Positions 27,822-36,574 of a DNA stretch of 64,000 bases are shown here, in pieces. How positions within the stretch are numbered: the first letter of the stretch is position 1; every line of letters begins with the position of its first letter. Below the pieces are notes generated by a model, which ran no database searches, was not told the origin of the DNA, and saw only the letters and a list, made by a program, of their open reading frames with translations. The position numbers and the translations under genes were made by a program. This DNA is from JAHFPN01 sp963765745 (GTDB lineage Bacteria; Pseudomonadota; Alphaproteobacteria; Rhizobiales; Xanthobacteraceae): NCBI GenBank assembly GCA_963765745.1, contig CAVXXM010000003.1:186001-250000 (forward strand). The letters are read 5' to 3'.

Positions 27822-28583
27822 ATGAGCGAGAGCGGGATTATCACTGCGGGGCTGCTCGTCATCGGCGACGAGATCCTGTCCGGCCGGACCAAGGACAAGA
27901 ACATCGGCTATATCGCCGAGTATCTCACCGCCATCGGCATCGATCTGAAAGAGGTGCGGGTGGTGGCCGACGGCGAGGCGGCGATCGTCGAGGCGGTGAA
28001 CGTCATGCGCGCCCGCTATACCTATCTCTTCACCACCGGCGGCATCGGCCCGACCCACGACGACATCACCGCCGATTGCGTGGCCAAGGCGTTCGGCGTT
28101 CCGCTCGAATTCGATCCGCGCGCGGTCGCGATCTTGCGCGAGCGCTTCAGCGCGCGCGGCGTCGAACTCAACGAAGCACGGATGCGCATGGCGCGGGTGC
28201 CCAAGGGCGGCGAGATCATCGAAAACAAGGTTTCCGGCGCGCCGGCGTTCCGCATCGGCAACGTGATCGTCATGGCCGGGGTGCCCGCGATTATGCAGGC
28301 GATGCTCGACGCGGCGGCGCCGACGCTTAAGACCGGCGTGAAGATGCTGTCGGAGTCGGTGCGCGCGGACCTGCGCGAGGGCGATATCGGCGGGCCGCTC
28401 GGCGAGATCGCCAAGGCGCACCCTGAAACCAGCATCGGCAGCTATCCGTTTTTCGACGACAAGCTCGGGCCCAACACCAACGTCGTGATCCGTGCGCGCG
28501 ATCCGGCCAAGCTCGCGGCGGCCAAGGCCGCCGTGGAGGCGATGCTTGCGAAGCTGCGGGGCGAGACGAAGGCGGCCAACTAG
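27822..28583 (+). CDS. CinA-like molybdopterin-binding domain protein
   Basis: A 253-residue protein with the MoCF/CinA N-terminal domain: LLVIGDEILSGRTKDKNIGY, FTTGGIGPTHDDITADCVAK and MAGVPAIMQAMLDAA. It lacks the C-terminal nicotinamide-nucleotide amidase domain of full CinA, a common short form in alphaproteobacteria. Its substrate is unsettled: the short family binds molybdopterin-like or pyridine-nucleotide ligands. ATG 27822 is taken; the upstream codons from 27762 run into the repeat fragment region. The 58-bp gap to the next gene holds a small CCGATC/GATCGG inverted repeat. Confidence 0.8.
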   Translation: MSESGIITAGLLVIGDEILSGRTKDKNIGYIAEYLTAIGIDLKEVRVVADGEAAIVEAVNVMRARYTYLFTTGGIGPTHDDITADCVAKAFGVPLEFDPRAVAILRERFSARGVELNEARMRMARVPKGGEIIENKVSGAPAFRIGNVIVMAGVPAIMQAMLDAAAPTLKTGVKMLSESVRADLREGDIGGPLGEIAKAHPETSIGSYPFFDDKLGPNTNVVIRARDPAKLAAAKAAVEAMLAKLRGETKAAN

Positions 28584-28641
28584 AGCTTCGACAATTCCGA
28601 TCAGATCGGGGATAGTTCCGCACAAGCAAAGGGAGGAAAGC

Positions 28642-29097
28642 ATGAAACTCGGATATGCACTCGTGGCCGCGGCGGTTCTGGCGCTCGCGTCCATGCCGGC
28701 ACAGGCCGCCAGCAAGCAGCAGATGGAAATCAACAAGAAAAACGTGATCGCGTTCTACGACGCCGCTCTCAATAAGAAGGACTTCGAGGCGGCGAAGAAA
28801 TATTTCGGCGCCGGGTACAAGCAACACAATCCGAACGCGGCCGACGGGCCGGAGGGGTTGAAAGCCTTCATCGCCTTCATCAAGGACAAGTTCCCGAATA
28901 ACAAAAGCGAGTTCAAGCGCGTGTTCGCCGACGGCGACTATGTGATCGTGCATGTGCACGCGGTGCGCGAGCCCGGCACGCGCGGCTTCGCGATCATCGA
29001 TATCTTCCGGCTCGACGGGAAGGGCAAGATCGTCGAGCACTGGGACGTGGTGCAGCCGGTTCCGGAAAAGGCCGCCAACGAGAACGGGATGTTCTGA
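28642..29097 (+). CDS. Exported SnoaL/NTF2-like protein
   Basis: A 151-residue protein with a cleavable signal peptide (MKLGYALVAAAVLALASMPA, cut after QAA) and a SnoaL-like alpha+beta barrel (NVIAFYDAALNKKDFEAAKK, GLKAFIAFIKDKFPNN, DIFRLDGKGKIVEHWD). This family includes cyclases and many proteins of unknown function annotated as nuclear transport factor 2-like. A strong gggaggaa site precedes the ATG. The Tat-exported dioxygenase-like gene begins 16 bp later, so both likely act in the periplasm. Confidence 0.82.
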   Translation: MKLGYALVAAAVLALASMPAQAASKQQMEINKKNVIAFYDAALNKKDFEAAKKYFGAGYKQHNPNAADGPEGLKAFIAFIKDKFPNNKSEFKRVFADGDYVIVHVHAVREPGTRGFAIIDIFRLDGKGKIVEHWDVVQPVPEKAANENGMF

Positions 29098-29113
29098 GCC
29101 GAATGTCCGGACG

Positions 29114-29713
29114 ATGAGCGAAAGACAGCCCTTGCGGCCGAGCCGGCGCGATCTGTTGCGCGCCGGCGCGGCGGCGAGCGTGGGGCTCGGTCTCGGCCCG
29201 GCGTTCGGGCAGGAACTTACGCCGACGCCCGAATGCATCTCCAGCCAGGCCGAGACCGCGCGGCAGTCCGAAGGGCCGTTCTTCAAACGCCGCTCGCCGG
29301 AGCGAAGCCAGCTGCGCGAGCCCGGCATGGCGGGCACGCTCGTGGACCTTTCGGGCTTCGTGCTGACGCGCTCGTGCCGGCCGTTGCCGCGAGCGATCGT
29401 CGATCTGTGGCAGGCGGACGAGAAGGGCGTCTATGACAATGCCGGCTTTCGCTTGCGCGGGCACCAGTTCACGGGCGCGGAGGGGCGCTATCTGTTCCGC
29501 ACCATCGTGCCCGCCGCCTATGATTTCCGCACCGCCCATTTCCACGTGAAGGTGGCCGCGCGCGAACGGCCGGTGCTGACGACGCAGCTCTATTTCCCCG
29601 ACGAGCCGAAGAACTTGCGCGATCCGCTGTTTCGCCCGGAGCTTCTGATGCGGGTCGCGCGCGCCGGCGACCTGGTGCGCGCGCGCTTCGATTTCGTGCT
29701 GGATATGAGCTGA
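29114..29713 (+). CDS. Tat-exported intradiol ring-cleavage dioxygenase-like protein
   Basis: A 199-residue protein with a twin-arginine leader (SRRDLLRAGAAASVGLGLG). Its core resembles the catalytic domain of intradiol dioxygenases such as protocatechuate 3,4-dioxygenase: VDLWQADEKGVYDN, GRYLFRTIVPAAYDFRTAHFH. The two Tyr and the HxH pair would be the ferric ligands. The N-terminal dimerisation region of catechol 1,2-dioxygenases is missing. Exported intradiol-like proteins exist in many bacteria with no known substrate. It follows the SnoaL-like exported protein by 16 bp. Confidence 0.82.
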   Translation: MSERQPLRPSRRDLLRAGAAASVGLGLGPAFGQELTPTPECISSQAETARQSEGPFFKRRSPERSQLREPGMAGTLVDLSGFVLTRSCRPLPRAIVDLWQADEKGVYDNAGFRLRGHQFTGAEGRYLFRTIVPAAYDFRTAHFHVKVAARERPVLTTQLYFPDEPKNLRDPLFRPELLMRVARAGDLVRARFDFVLDMS

Positions 29714-29763
29714 CCGGCTCGGCTAATGCTGATCGGGGCAACCTGCAGGCGGGGGCGAATTCA

Positions 29764-30270
29764 ATGACCGAGCAGAAAGTTCCGGAAAAGATATTCCCGG
29801 TTTCCTGGGACCAGTTCCATCGCGACGCGCGCGCGCTGGCCTGGCGGCTCGCCGAATCCGGGCCGTTCTCGGCCGTGGTCTGCATTACGCGCGGCGGCCT
29901 GGTGCCCGCCGGCATCGTCGCGCGCGAGCTCGACATTCGCATCATCGAGACCGTGTGCATGGCGAGCTATCACGACTACAAGAACCAGGGTCCGCTCAAG
30001 GTGCTCAAGGGCGTGGCCAAGGAGGTGGCGGCGATCGGCGGCGGCGATGGCAAGGGCGTGCTGATCGTCGACGATCTGGTGGACACCGGTAGAACCGCCA
30101 AGGTGGTGCGCGAGATCTTGCCCAAGGCGCACTTCGCCACGGTCTACGCCAAGCCCATGGGCCGGCCGCTGGTGGACACTTTCATCACCGAAGTGTCGCA
30201 GGACACCTGGATTTATTTTCCGTGGGACACCGGGCTCGCGTTCCAGCCGCCGATCCGTGGCGTGGAATAG
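29764..30270 (+). CDS. gpt: Xanthine phosphoribosyltransferase
   Basis: A 168-residue Gpt-type purine phosphoribosyltransferase that converts xanthine or guanine plus PRPP to the mononucleotide. Motifs are CITRGGLVPAGIVARELDIR, the PRPP-binding VLIVDDLVDTGRTAK and the C-terminal WIYFPWDTGLAFQPP, which carries the base-contacting Trp. Length and motifs match the family. It converges on a PilZ gene 12 bp away. Confidence 0.92.
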   Translation: MTEQKVPEKIFPVSWDQFHRDARALAWRLAESGPFSAVVCITRGGLVPAGIVARELDIRIIETVCMASYHDYKNQGPLKVLKGVAKEVAAIGGGDGKGVLIVDDLVDTGRTAKVVREILPKAHFATVYAKPMGRPLVDTFITEVSQDTWIYFPWDTGLAFQPPIRGVE

Positions 30271-30282
30271 CGGAGCCTCGCG

Positions 30283-30558
30283 TCAGGCGGCGAACTCGAC
30301 GCCGATCCGGTTGTCGTAGCGCCAGCGTAGATTGCAGACGCGCTTGTTGCCGTCGGCGAGGATCAAGTCGAATACCGACGGGATGCCGACCGAGCCCGCC
30401 ACTTCGAGGCAGGCGCCGTGCTTGGTCATGTTGCGCACGATGCAGTCGAATATGGAGAAATGGTTGTTGAAGGCGATTTTTCCAGCCTTCAACGTGCGCA
30501 GACGCGGCTCCACGCGGCGTTGGGGGGAGGGCATCTCTTGTGCAGTCGAGCCGGGCAT
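30283..30558 (-). CDS. PilZ-domain protein
   Basis: A 91-residue single PilZ-domain protein. The N-terminal RRVEPRLRTLKAGKIAFNN corresponds to the R(x)nR c-di-GMP contact region. CIVRNMTKHGACLEV replaces the D/NxSxxG motif: N-M-T-K-H-G has Thr at the Ser position, so ligand binding is weakened or uncertain. NLRWRYDNRIGVEF closes the barrel. Probable cytoplasmic adaptor. The 168 bp to the copper ATPase stop hold no gene. Confidence 0.82.
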   Translation of the reverse strand: MPGSTAQEMPSPQRRVEPRLRTLKAGKIAFNNHFSIFDCIVRNMTKHGACLEVAGSVGIPSVFDLILADGNKRVCNLRWRYDNRIGVEFAA

Positions 30559-30726
30559 GGTGGTTTCTGATTCTTTCGCTGTTCAACCGTGGAGAAGGAT
30601 GCACGATTCGGAATCGAAGCGAAATTCATTCTGATCCTACGCTTAATGTATAAAGATTCGTTAACCGCTCAAATGCGGGCGATCCAGCAAACCCGCCCCG
30701 GCGCGGCGTTTACCGAATGGATCGAT

Positions 30727-33071
30727 TCACCTTTCCAGGCGCGCCCGCCGCAGCCGTAGCGCGTTGGCGATCACGCTCACCGAGGAGGCCGCCATGGCCG
30801 CCGCGGCGACGATGGGCGAGAGCAGAATTCCGAACAAGGGATAGAGCAGGCCGGCCGCCACCGGCACGCCGGCGGCGTTATAGAAAAAGGCGAAGAAAAG
30901 ATTCTGCCGGATATTCCGCATGGTCGCGGCCGAAAGCCGGCGGGCGCGCACGATGCCGAGCAGATCGCCCTTCAAGAGCGTGATGCCCGCGCTCTCCATC
31001 GCCACGTCGGTGCCGGTGCCCATGGCGATGCCGACATCGGCGGCGGCCAGCGCCGGCGCGTCGTTCACGCCGTCGCCGGCCATGGCCACGACGCGGCCCT
31101 CGCGGCGCAGGCGCTCGACGATGCGGCTCTTTTCCTCGGGCAGCACCTCGGCCTCGACCTCGGCGATGCCGAGCCGCCGCGCCACGGCTTCGGCGGTGGC
31201 GCGGTTGTCGCCGGTGAGCATGACGATGCGGATGTCCTCGAGCGTGAGGGCGGCGAGCGCCGCGGGCGTCGTGGCCTTCACCGGGTCGGCGATGGCCAGC
31301 AGACCCGCGAGCTTGCCGTCGATCGCGATGAAGATCGCCGTCGCGCCATCGGTGCGCTGACGAGTGGCTTCGGATTCGAGCATGTCGGTCATGGCTCCGA
31401 GCCCGGCGAGGTAGCGCGCGTTGCCGAGCGCGACTTGCTTGCCCTCGACGCGGCCGATCGCGCCCTTGCCGGGGGAGAATCGAATTCGGTCGCGTCCGCG
31501 AATTTCATTCCGCGCTCGTTCGCCGCCGCGACGATCGCGCTCGCGAGCGGATGTTCGCTCATGCGCTCGACGCTCGCCGCGAGGCGGAGTAGTTCATCGG
31601 CCTCGAAGCCCGGGGCGGGAACGATCGCAGTCACTTTGGGCTTGCCCTCGGTCAGCGTCCCGGTCTTGTCGATCACCAGCGTATCGACGCTTTCCATGCG
31701 CTCGAGCGCGGCCGCATTCTTGATCAGCACGCCCATCTCGGCGCCCTTGCCGATGCCGACCATGATCGACATGGGCGTCGCCAGCCCGAGCGCGCAGGGG
31801 CAGGCGATGATGAGCACTGTGACGGCTGCAATGAGGCCGAAGCCGAAGCGCGGCTCGGGTCCGAAGGCGGCCCAGGCGGCGAAAGCGAGCAGCGCCACCG
31901 CGATCACCATCGGCACGAACCAGGCGGAGACCTTGTCGGCAAGCCGCTGGATCGGCGCCGCGCTGCGCTGGGCCTCGGCCACCAGTCGTACGATCTGCGC
32001 CAGCAGGGTATCGCTGCCGATTTTCTCGGCGCGCATGATGAAGCTGCCGGTAGTGTTCTGCGTGCTGCCGATCAATTTAGCGCCCGGCTCCTTGGTCAGC
32101 GGCATGGATTCGCCGGTGACCATGGACTCATCGACCGCTGAGCGGCCCTCTACGAGAACGCCGTCCACGGGTACCTTCTCGCCAGGCCGCACGCGCAGAC
32201 GGTCGCCGACGGCAACGACGGCCAGGGAAACTTCCTCCTCGTTGCCGTCTGACTTGACACGGCGCGCGGTCTTGGGTGCGAGGTCGAGCAGCGCGCGGAT
32301 CGCGCCGGAGGTGCGCTCGCGGGCGATGAGTTCGAGCACCTGACCCAAGAGTACGAGTACGGTGATGACGGATGCAGCCTCGAAATAAACCGCGACGCCG
32401 CCGTGATGGTCGCGGAAGGCCGGCGGGAAGACGCCGGGAACGGCTGTCGCGATCACGCTGTAGATCCAGGCGACGCCGGTGCCAAGCGCGATCAGCGTGA
32501 ACATGTTGAGGTTGCGCGTGACCAACGATTGCCAGCCGCGCACGAAGAACGGCCAGCCGGCCCAGAGCACGACGGGCGTAGCGAAGACGAATTGGATCCA
32601 GTTGGCGCGCGGAGTGCCGAGATACTCGGTGATGCCACTGATGTGTCCGCCCATTTCGAACAGAAACACGGGCAGGGTGAGCGCCAGCCCGACCCAGAAG
32701 CGGCGACGCATGTCGATGAGTTCGGGGTTCGGTCCGGCTTCGGCCGTGACGATCAGCGGCTCCAAAGCCATGCCGCAGATCGGGCAGGCGCCGGGGCCGA
32801 TCTGGCGGATCTGCGGGTGCATCGGGCAGGTATAGATCGTGCCATCGGGCACTGGCGCGGCCGGCGCGGCGTCGCCGAGATAGCGCTGTGGATCGGCGAT
32901 GAATTTTTCGCGGCAGCCGGCGGAGCAGAAATAATAGGTGCGGCCGGCATGCTCGGCGCGATGCTTGGCGGTGTGCGGATCGACCTGCATGCCGCACACG
33001 GGGTCGACCGTGAGGTTGGCCGCCGCGGGCGTTTGAGGCGTCGGGCCGTGATCGTGCGAAGCATGTGCCAT
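30727..33071 (-). CDS. Copper-translocating P-type ATPase with N-terminal YHS and metal-binding region (frameshifted as sequenced)
   Basis: A P1B-type ATPase of about 781 residues. The N-terminus carries a YHS domain (VDPVCGMQVDPHTAKHRAEH, YFCSAGCREKF) and a CxxC-type YTCPMHP...CPICGMALEP region in place of a classical HMA domain. Membrane helices follow, with the CPC motif (IIACPCALGLATP), the phosphorylation site DKTGTLTEGKP, MLTGDN and AGDGVNDAPALAAADVGIAM. The frame breaks at a 5-G run (31471-31475, plus strand): adding one base restores DSPPGKGAIGRVEGK. A homopolymer error is likely. It is divergent from csoR across a shared operator. Confidence 0.9.
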
Positions 33072-33076
33072 CGGGC

Positions 33077-33105
33077 TTGTCCTTTATACCCCCAGGGGGT
33101 ATATA
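33077..33105. promoter_or_regulatory. CsoR operator/promoter between copper ATPase and csoR
   Basis: A perfect palindrome TATACCCCC-A-GGGGGTATA (33085-33103) of the GC-box type recognised by CsoR/RcnR repressors. It lies in the 17-bp spacer of a csoR promoter (TTGTCC at 33077, TATATA at 33100). On the opposite strand TATAAA (33083-33088) can serve as -10 for the ATPase. One operator can thus close both promoters. Confidence 0.85.
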
Positions 33106-33111
33106 GACCCT

Positions 33112-33387
33112 ATGCGCAGGGAAGCCAAGTCCTCAAGTATGAAACGGCTCGGGCGGATCGAGGGTCAGGTGCGCGGGCTCGCGCGCATGGTCGAGGGCGA
33201 CCGTTATTGCATCGACATCGTGACGCAAATTTCCGCGGTGCGCGCGGCGCTGCGGCGCTTCGAGGAGGAAGTGCTCTCCGACCATATCGCGCATTGCGTC
33301 GACCACGCGATCAAGAGCGGCGACCGGCGCGAGCAGCGCAAAAAAGTCGCCGAGCTGATGGACGTGGTGCGAAGGGCGGAGCGGTAA
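33112..33387 (+). CDS. csoR: CsoR/RcnR-family metal-responsive repressor
   Basis: A 91-residue all-helical repressor: KRLGRIEGQVRGLARMVEGDRYCIDIVTQ then HIAHCVDHAIKSGDR. C at position 37 and the later HxxxC pattern fit a CsoR-type copper site (Cys-His-Cys). The start at 33112 lies about 7 bp after the predicted -10, so the mRNA may be leaderless; ATG 33139 (MKRLGR) is an alternative but removes the usual N-terminal arm. It probably represses itself and the divergent copper ATPase. Confidence 0.88.
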   Translation: MRREAKSSSMKRLGRIEGQVRGLARMVEGDRYCIDIVTQISAVRAALRRFEEEVLSDHIAHCVDHAIKSGDRREQRKKVAELMDVVRRAER

Positions 33388-33392
33388 TTTTC

Positions 33393-33533
33393 GTCATTCC
33401 GGGTGAGCGCCGCTGCAAGCGGCGCGAGGCCCGGAATCCATAGCCACAGACGATGCAAAATATGTTCGGTTGGTGATTATGGATTCCGGGCTCGCGGCCC
33501 GGGATCAAGTCCGGGTCCGCGCCCCGGAATGAC
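33393..33533. repeat. Intergenic palindromic repeat, copy 4
   Basis: GTCATTCCGGG to CCCCGGAATGAC with the inner CCGGAATCCATA/TTATGGATTCCGG pair and a longer, AT-richer loop (33443-33479). It occupies the gap between the convergent csoR and MetE-like genes almost exactly, ending 2 bp before the latter's stop. Confidence 0.85.
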
Positions 33534-33535
33534 GG

Positions 33536-34555
33536 TCAGGAGATTTTCTTCCTCGCCAACCCCGCGCCCTTCGCCAACGCCACGAGCTTGGCAGTCGCGA
33601 TGTCGCGCCGCATCGGCGCCATTCCGCAATTGGTGCAGGCGACGATGTTCTCCTTCGGCACGTATTTCGCGGCCTCGGCGAGTACGCCGGCGACTTCCTC
33701 GGGCGTTTCGATCGTGTCGCTGGCCACATCGACCACGCCGACGAGCACGTCCTTGCCTTTCAGGAGCCGCAGCAGCTCGATCGGCACATGCGAATGGATG
33801 CACTCGACCGAGACTTGATCGATCCTGCTTCTGGCCAATGCCGGAAAAATCTCTTCGTACTGCCGCCACTTGCCGCCGAGCGTCGCCTTCCAGTCGATAT
33901 TGGCCTTGATGCCGTAGCCGTAGCAGATGTGCACGGCGGTGGTGCATTTCAGGCCCTGGGCCGCGCGCTCGAGCGCGGCGATGCCCCACTCGTTCACCTC
34001 GCCCATGTACACGTTGAAAGCGGGCTCATCGAACTGGATCACGTCGACGCCGTCGGCCTCCAACGCGCGCGCCTCTTCGTTGAGGAGCGCTGCGAACGCC
34101 ATCGCCATCTTTACGCGGTCGCCATAGTGGCGGTCGGCCACCGTGTCGACGATGGTCATGGGACCGGGGAGGGTGAACTTCAATTTGCGCTTGGTATGCG
34201 CGCGCGCAATGCGCGCCTCGGTCGCGTGTACGCGGCCCTTGAGGCGCAGCGCGCTCACCACCTGCGGCACCATGGCCTTGTAGCGGTCGGCGCGGATGCC
34301 GATCTCGATCTTGTGCTCGAAATCGATGCCCTCGACGAACTCGACGAAGCCGTGGACGAAATGCTGGCGCGACTGTTCGCCGTCGGAAACGATGTCGATG
34401 CCGGCGTCTTCCTGCTCCTTGAGCGCCAGGATCGTGGCGTCGCGCTTGGCCTCGGCCAGCGCGTCGCCCTGCAGCCGCCACGGCGCCCACAGGCGATTCG
34501 GCTCGGCTAACCAGGCGGGTTTCGGCAGGCTGCCGGCGATTGTGGTCGGAAACAT
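33536..34555 (-). CDS. MetE-like methionine synthase C-terminal-domain protein, third paralog
   Basis: A 339-residue TIM-barrel protein of the cobalamin-independent methionine synthase family. It is distant from the tandem pair at 23666 and 24897. Landmarks are TTIAGSLPKPAWLAEP, DIVSDGEQSRQHFVHGF, TLPGPMTIVDTVADRHYGD, VDVIQFDEPAFNVYMGEV, HICYGYGIK (H and C ligands) and ACTNCGMAPM (second Cys). This shape is typical of stand-alone MetE cores found without a folate-binding N-terminal domain. The start at 34555 (MFPTTI) is chosen; upstream codons run across tRNA-Leu. No neighbour suggests the methyl donor. Confidence 0.85.
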   Translation of the reverse strand: MFPTTIAGSLPKPAWLAEPNRLWAPWRLQGDALAEAKRDATILALKEQEDAGIDIVSDGEQSRQHFVHGFVEFVEGIDFEHKIEIGIRADRYKAMVPQVVSALRLKGRVHATEARIARAHTKRKLKFTLPGPMTIVDTVADRHYGDRVKMAMAFAALLNEEARALEADGVDVIQFDEPAFNVYMGEVNEWGIAALERAAQGLKCTTAVHICYGYGIKANIDWKATLGGKWRQYEEIFPALARSRIDQVSVECIHSHVPIELLRLLKGKDVLVGVVDVASDTIETPEEVAGVLAEAAKYVPKENIVACTNCGMAPMRRDIATAKLVALAKGAGLARKKIS

Positions 34556-34705
34556 CGGGGAGTTCTCGGCGGGCGGCGGATCATACATGCGTTCGGCCGG
34601 CCGCGGCATCGGGCGGCGCAAGGGTGCCATGCGCAAACGCGTCCCGCTGCCCACGCGCGTGGGCCGATTGAGCGAGAGGCACTGCCCGCGTATCGTCCGC
34701 CCCGC

Positions 34706-34791
34706 GCCGACGTGGCGGAATGGTAGACGCATGGGACTTAAAATCCCTTGGGTAATTACCCGTGCAGGTTCGACTCCTGCCGTCGGCACCA
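34706..34791 (+). tRNA. tRNA-Leu (anticodon UAA)
   Basis: An 86-nt class II tRNA with encoded CCA. The acceptor arms GCCGACG (34706-34712) and CGTCGGC (34781-34787) pair perfectly, followed by discriminator A and CCA. The anticodon loop is CTTAAAA with UAA at 34739-34741. The long variable arm TTGGGTAATTACCCGT confirms leucine, and the T-arm is GCAGG-TTCGACT-CCTGC. Its 3' half is duplicated at 36455. Confidence 0.97.
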
Positions 34792-34934
34792 ATCAGAAAC
34801 TTCGCGAGGTGGCTGAGGCACGCGGATGTCTTCCCGATGCCTTTGTCCCTAGATCGATCTTGACCCATATCAACGCAGTTCTGAACTCCGAGGATCAAGG
34901 AGACCCGTAAATCTCCTTTTTGTTAGGGTTCGCT

Positions 34935-35884
34935 ATGAATCGAACTGCAACAATTTCGCTCTTCGCCTTGGTTGCAGTAGTCGCCGCCAGCGCGCTGGTT
35001 TTCCTATCCTACGACGACGAACTCAGCCACGCGCGCGACGAGGTACGCCGGGGTGGCCGGATCGCGAATACCACCGCCGGTCCGATCGAATATGCTGAGA
35101 AAGGCGCTGGCGTTCCGCTCCTCTCAATCCATGGCGCAGGCGGTGGCTACGATCAGGGCCTCGCAAACGTCGCCGATCTCGTGCGCGACGGCTTTCGCGT
35201 CATCGCACCATCGCGGTTCGGTTATCTGGGCACCCCTATCCCGTCGGACACATCGCCTGCCGCCCAAGCCGATGCGCACGCGGCACTTCTCACCGAACTG
35301 AAGGTCGACAAGGTGATCGTCGTCGGCATTTCCGCCGGCGCGCGCTCGGCGGTGGAACTTGCACTCCGCCATCCGCAGCAGGTGGCCGCGTTGGTCCTGA
35401 TCGTCCCGGGAACATATGCGCCGGCGAGCCCGGTGGCGATCGAAGAAAGCCGCGCGAGCGCTCTCGTGCTCTGGCTGGTCAATAATGGGGCGGACTTCGC
35501 TTGGTGGGCTACTGAAAAGATCGCGCCGTCGATCTTGATCCGCTTCATCGGCGTGCGGCCAGAGCTGTTCGCCTCGTCGCCGCAGGCCGAGCAGGACCGG
35601 GTGATGCAGATTGTCCGGAACATCGAGCCGCTATCGCGGCGCTTCCCCGGCATCAACATCGACAGCAATCCCGATCGCGCCCGGCCACCGCTCGAGCGCA
35701 TTACCGTGCCGACGCTCGTCATCTCGGCGCGCGACGACCTGTTCAACACGCTGCCTGCGGCTGAATTCGCGGCAAGCACCATTCCTAACGGAAAGCTGGT
35801 CGTTTACGAGACGGGGGCCATTTGCTGGTCGGGCGCCAGCAGGAGGTGCGTGCTGTCGTCCGCGATTTCCTCGCCAGCAACTGA
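34935..35884 (+). CDS. Membrane-anchored alpha/beta hydrolase inside the tRNA-Leu-flanked segment (frameshifted as sequenced)
   Basis: About 316 residues. An N-terminal hydrophobic anchor or signal (TISLFALVAVVAASALVFLS) leads into an alpha/beta-hydrolase: LLSIHGAGGGYDQGL, IAPSRFGYLGTP, nucleophile elbow VGISAGARS, acid region ISARDDLFNTLP. The final histidine segment is displaced: the frame breaks in a 5-G run (35813-35817). One more G gives ETGGHLLVGRQQEVRAVVRD, ending at TGA 35882-35884. Without the fix, the frame wanders to 36458. It lies between the intact tRNA-Leu and its 3' copy, so it may be acquired. Confidence 0.8.
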
Positions 35885-35954
35885 TGCCAGACCGCTGAAC
35901 CGTCGCAGCGAGTTGGTGATCAGACAAATCGGACAGGTGCAGCTGTTTCGTTCG

Positions 35955-36176
35955 TTACAATCCGACCAATTCCGCGTGCACACCTTGGTCGAGAACGACT
36001 TGAAGCAGTTGCCGCGAGGTCACCGCCTCTGGGTCGTATTCGACGACCATCAGATGTGGCTTGCTGTCGTGATAAGCGACAGCCGTCACACCTTTGCGTG
36101 CTCTGACAGTGTCCGCGATCTTGGTGCGGCGTGCGTGGTCAATCGTCTCGTCTATGTGCAATGTGACGTCCGCCAT
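35955..36176 (-). CDS. Small HMA-like (heavy-metal-associated fold) protein
   Basis: A 73-residue protein. Its predicted pattern beta-alpha-beta-beta-alpha-beta (ADVTLHIDETIDHARRTKIA, GVTAVAYHDSKPHLMVVEYD, SRQLLQVVLDQGVHAELVGL) resembles HMA/ferredoxin-like copper chaperones. The CxxC metal motif is replaced by ETIDH, so metal binding is unproven. ATG 36176 gives the natural domain start; a longer frame to 36434 has no domain character. It is the second gene in the tRNA-Leu-flanked segment, convergent with the hydrolase. Confidence 0.65.
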   Translation of the reverse strand: MADVTLHIDETIDHARRTKIADTVRARKGVTAVAYHDSKPHLMVVEYDPEAVTSRQLLQVVLDQGVHAELVGL

Positions 36177-36454
36177 TCCCGCCCCCTTATGTCGGCGTTT
36201 CCATTGTCGGCATCTTCTTTGACATCTCGCGGAAAAGCCATATCCGATTTGTGTAAGCAGTCGAAAGACCGCCGCCGGCGGCTGCGCGTGTGCGGTGTGA
36301 GTAGCGTCAGCGCAAATGCAGCAAGGGCGACAAGACGCCGAACGGGCCGCGCCCTTCTCATCGGTGCCCATTCCGAACGGCGTGAACAGCAGGACGGGAT
36401 GCCTTGTGCCGAAAAAAGGTTGCAATGTCAGCAAGTTACGCTAGACCGAATTAT
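36177..36454. other. Non-coding right part of the tRNA-Leu-flanked segment
   Basis: No convincing gene. It presumably holds the promoter of the minus-strand HMA-like gene (ATG at 36176, ribosome site candidate gggggcggga). Open frames crossing it lack codon bias or similarity. No integrase or transposase remnant could be read. Confidence 0.5.
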
Positions 36455-36510
36455 TTAAAATCCCTCGGGGGGAAACTCCCTTGCAGGTTCGACCCCTGCC
36501 GTCGGCATCA
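36455..36510 (+). repeat. Duplicated 3' half of tRNA-Leu (attachment-site-like)
   Basis: It starts with TTAAAATCCCT, identical to the anticodon loop and 3' stem of tRNA-Leu (34738-34748). It continues with a diverged variable arm (36466-36483), then GCAGGTTCGAC-C-CCTGCC and GTCGGCATCA. That matches the T-arm and acceptor stem except for two changes, one turning CCA into TCA. No 5' half exists, so it is not a working tRNA. Homology that begins in the anticodon loop is what tyrosine-recombinase integration would leave. Confidence 0.75.
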
Positions 36511-36574
36511 ATAGTGTAGCGAACGATTCTCGTGGGTCGCCGCGGGCCCATCCATTTCTCCGAGGGGAGGCCTC

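Noticed and set aside
34792..36454. Integrase gene for the tRNA-Leu-flanked insert
   Set aside because: No tyrosine-recombinase motifs (RHRY pattern) in any frame; only a hydrolase and an HMA-like gene.
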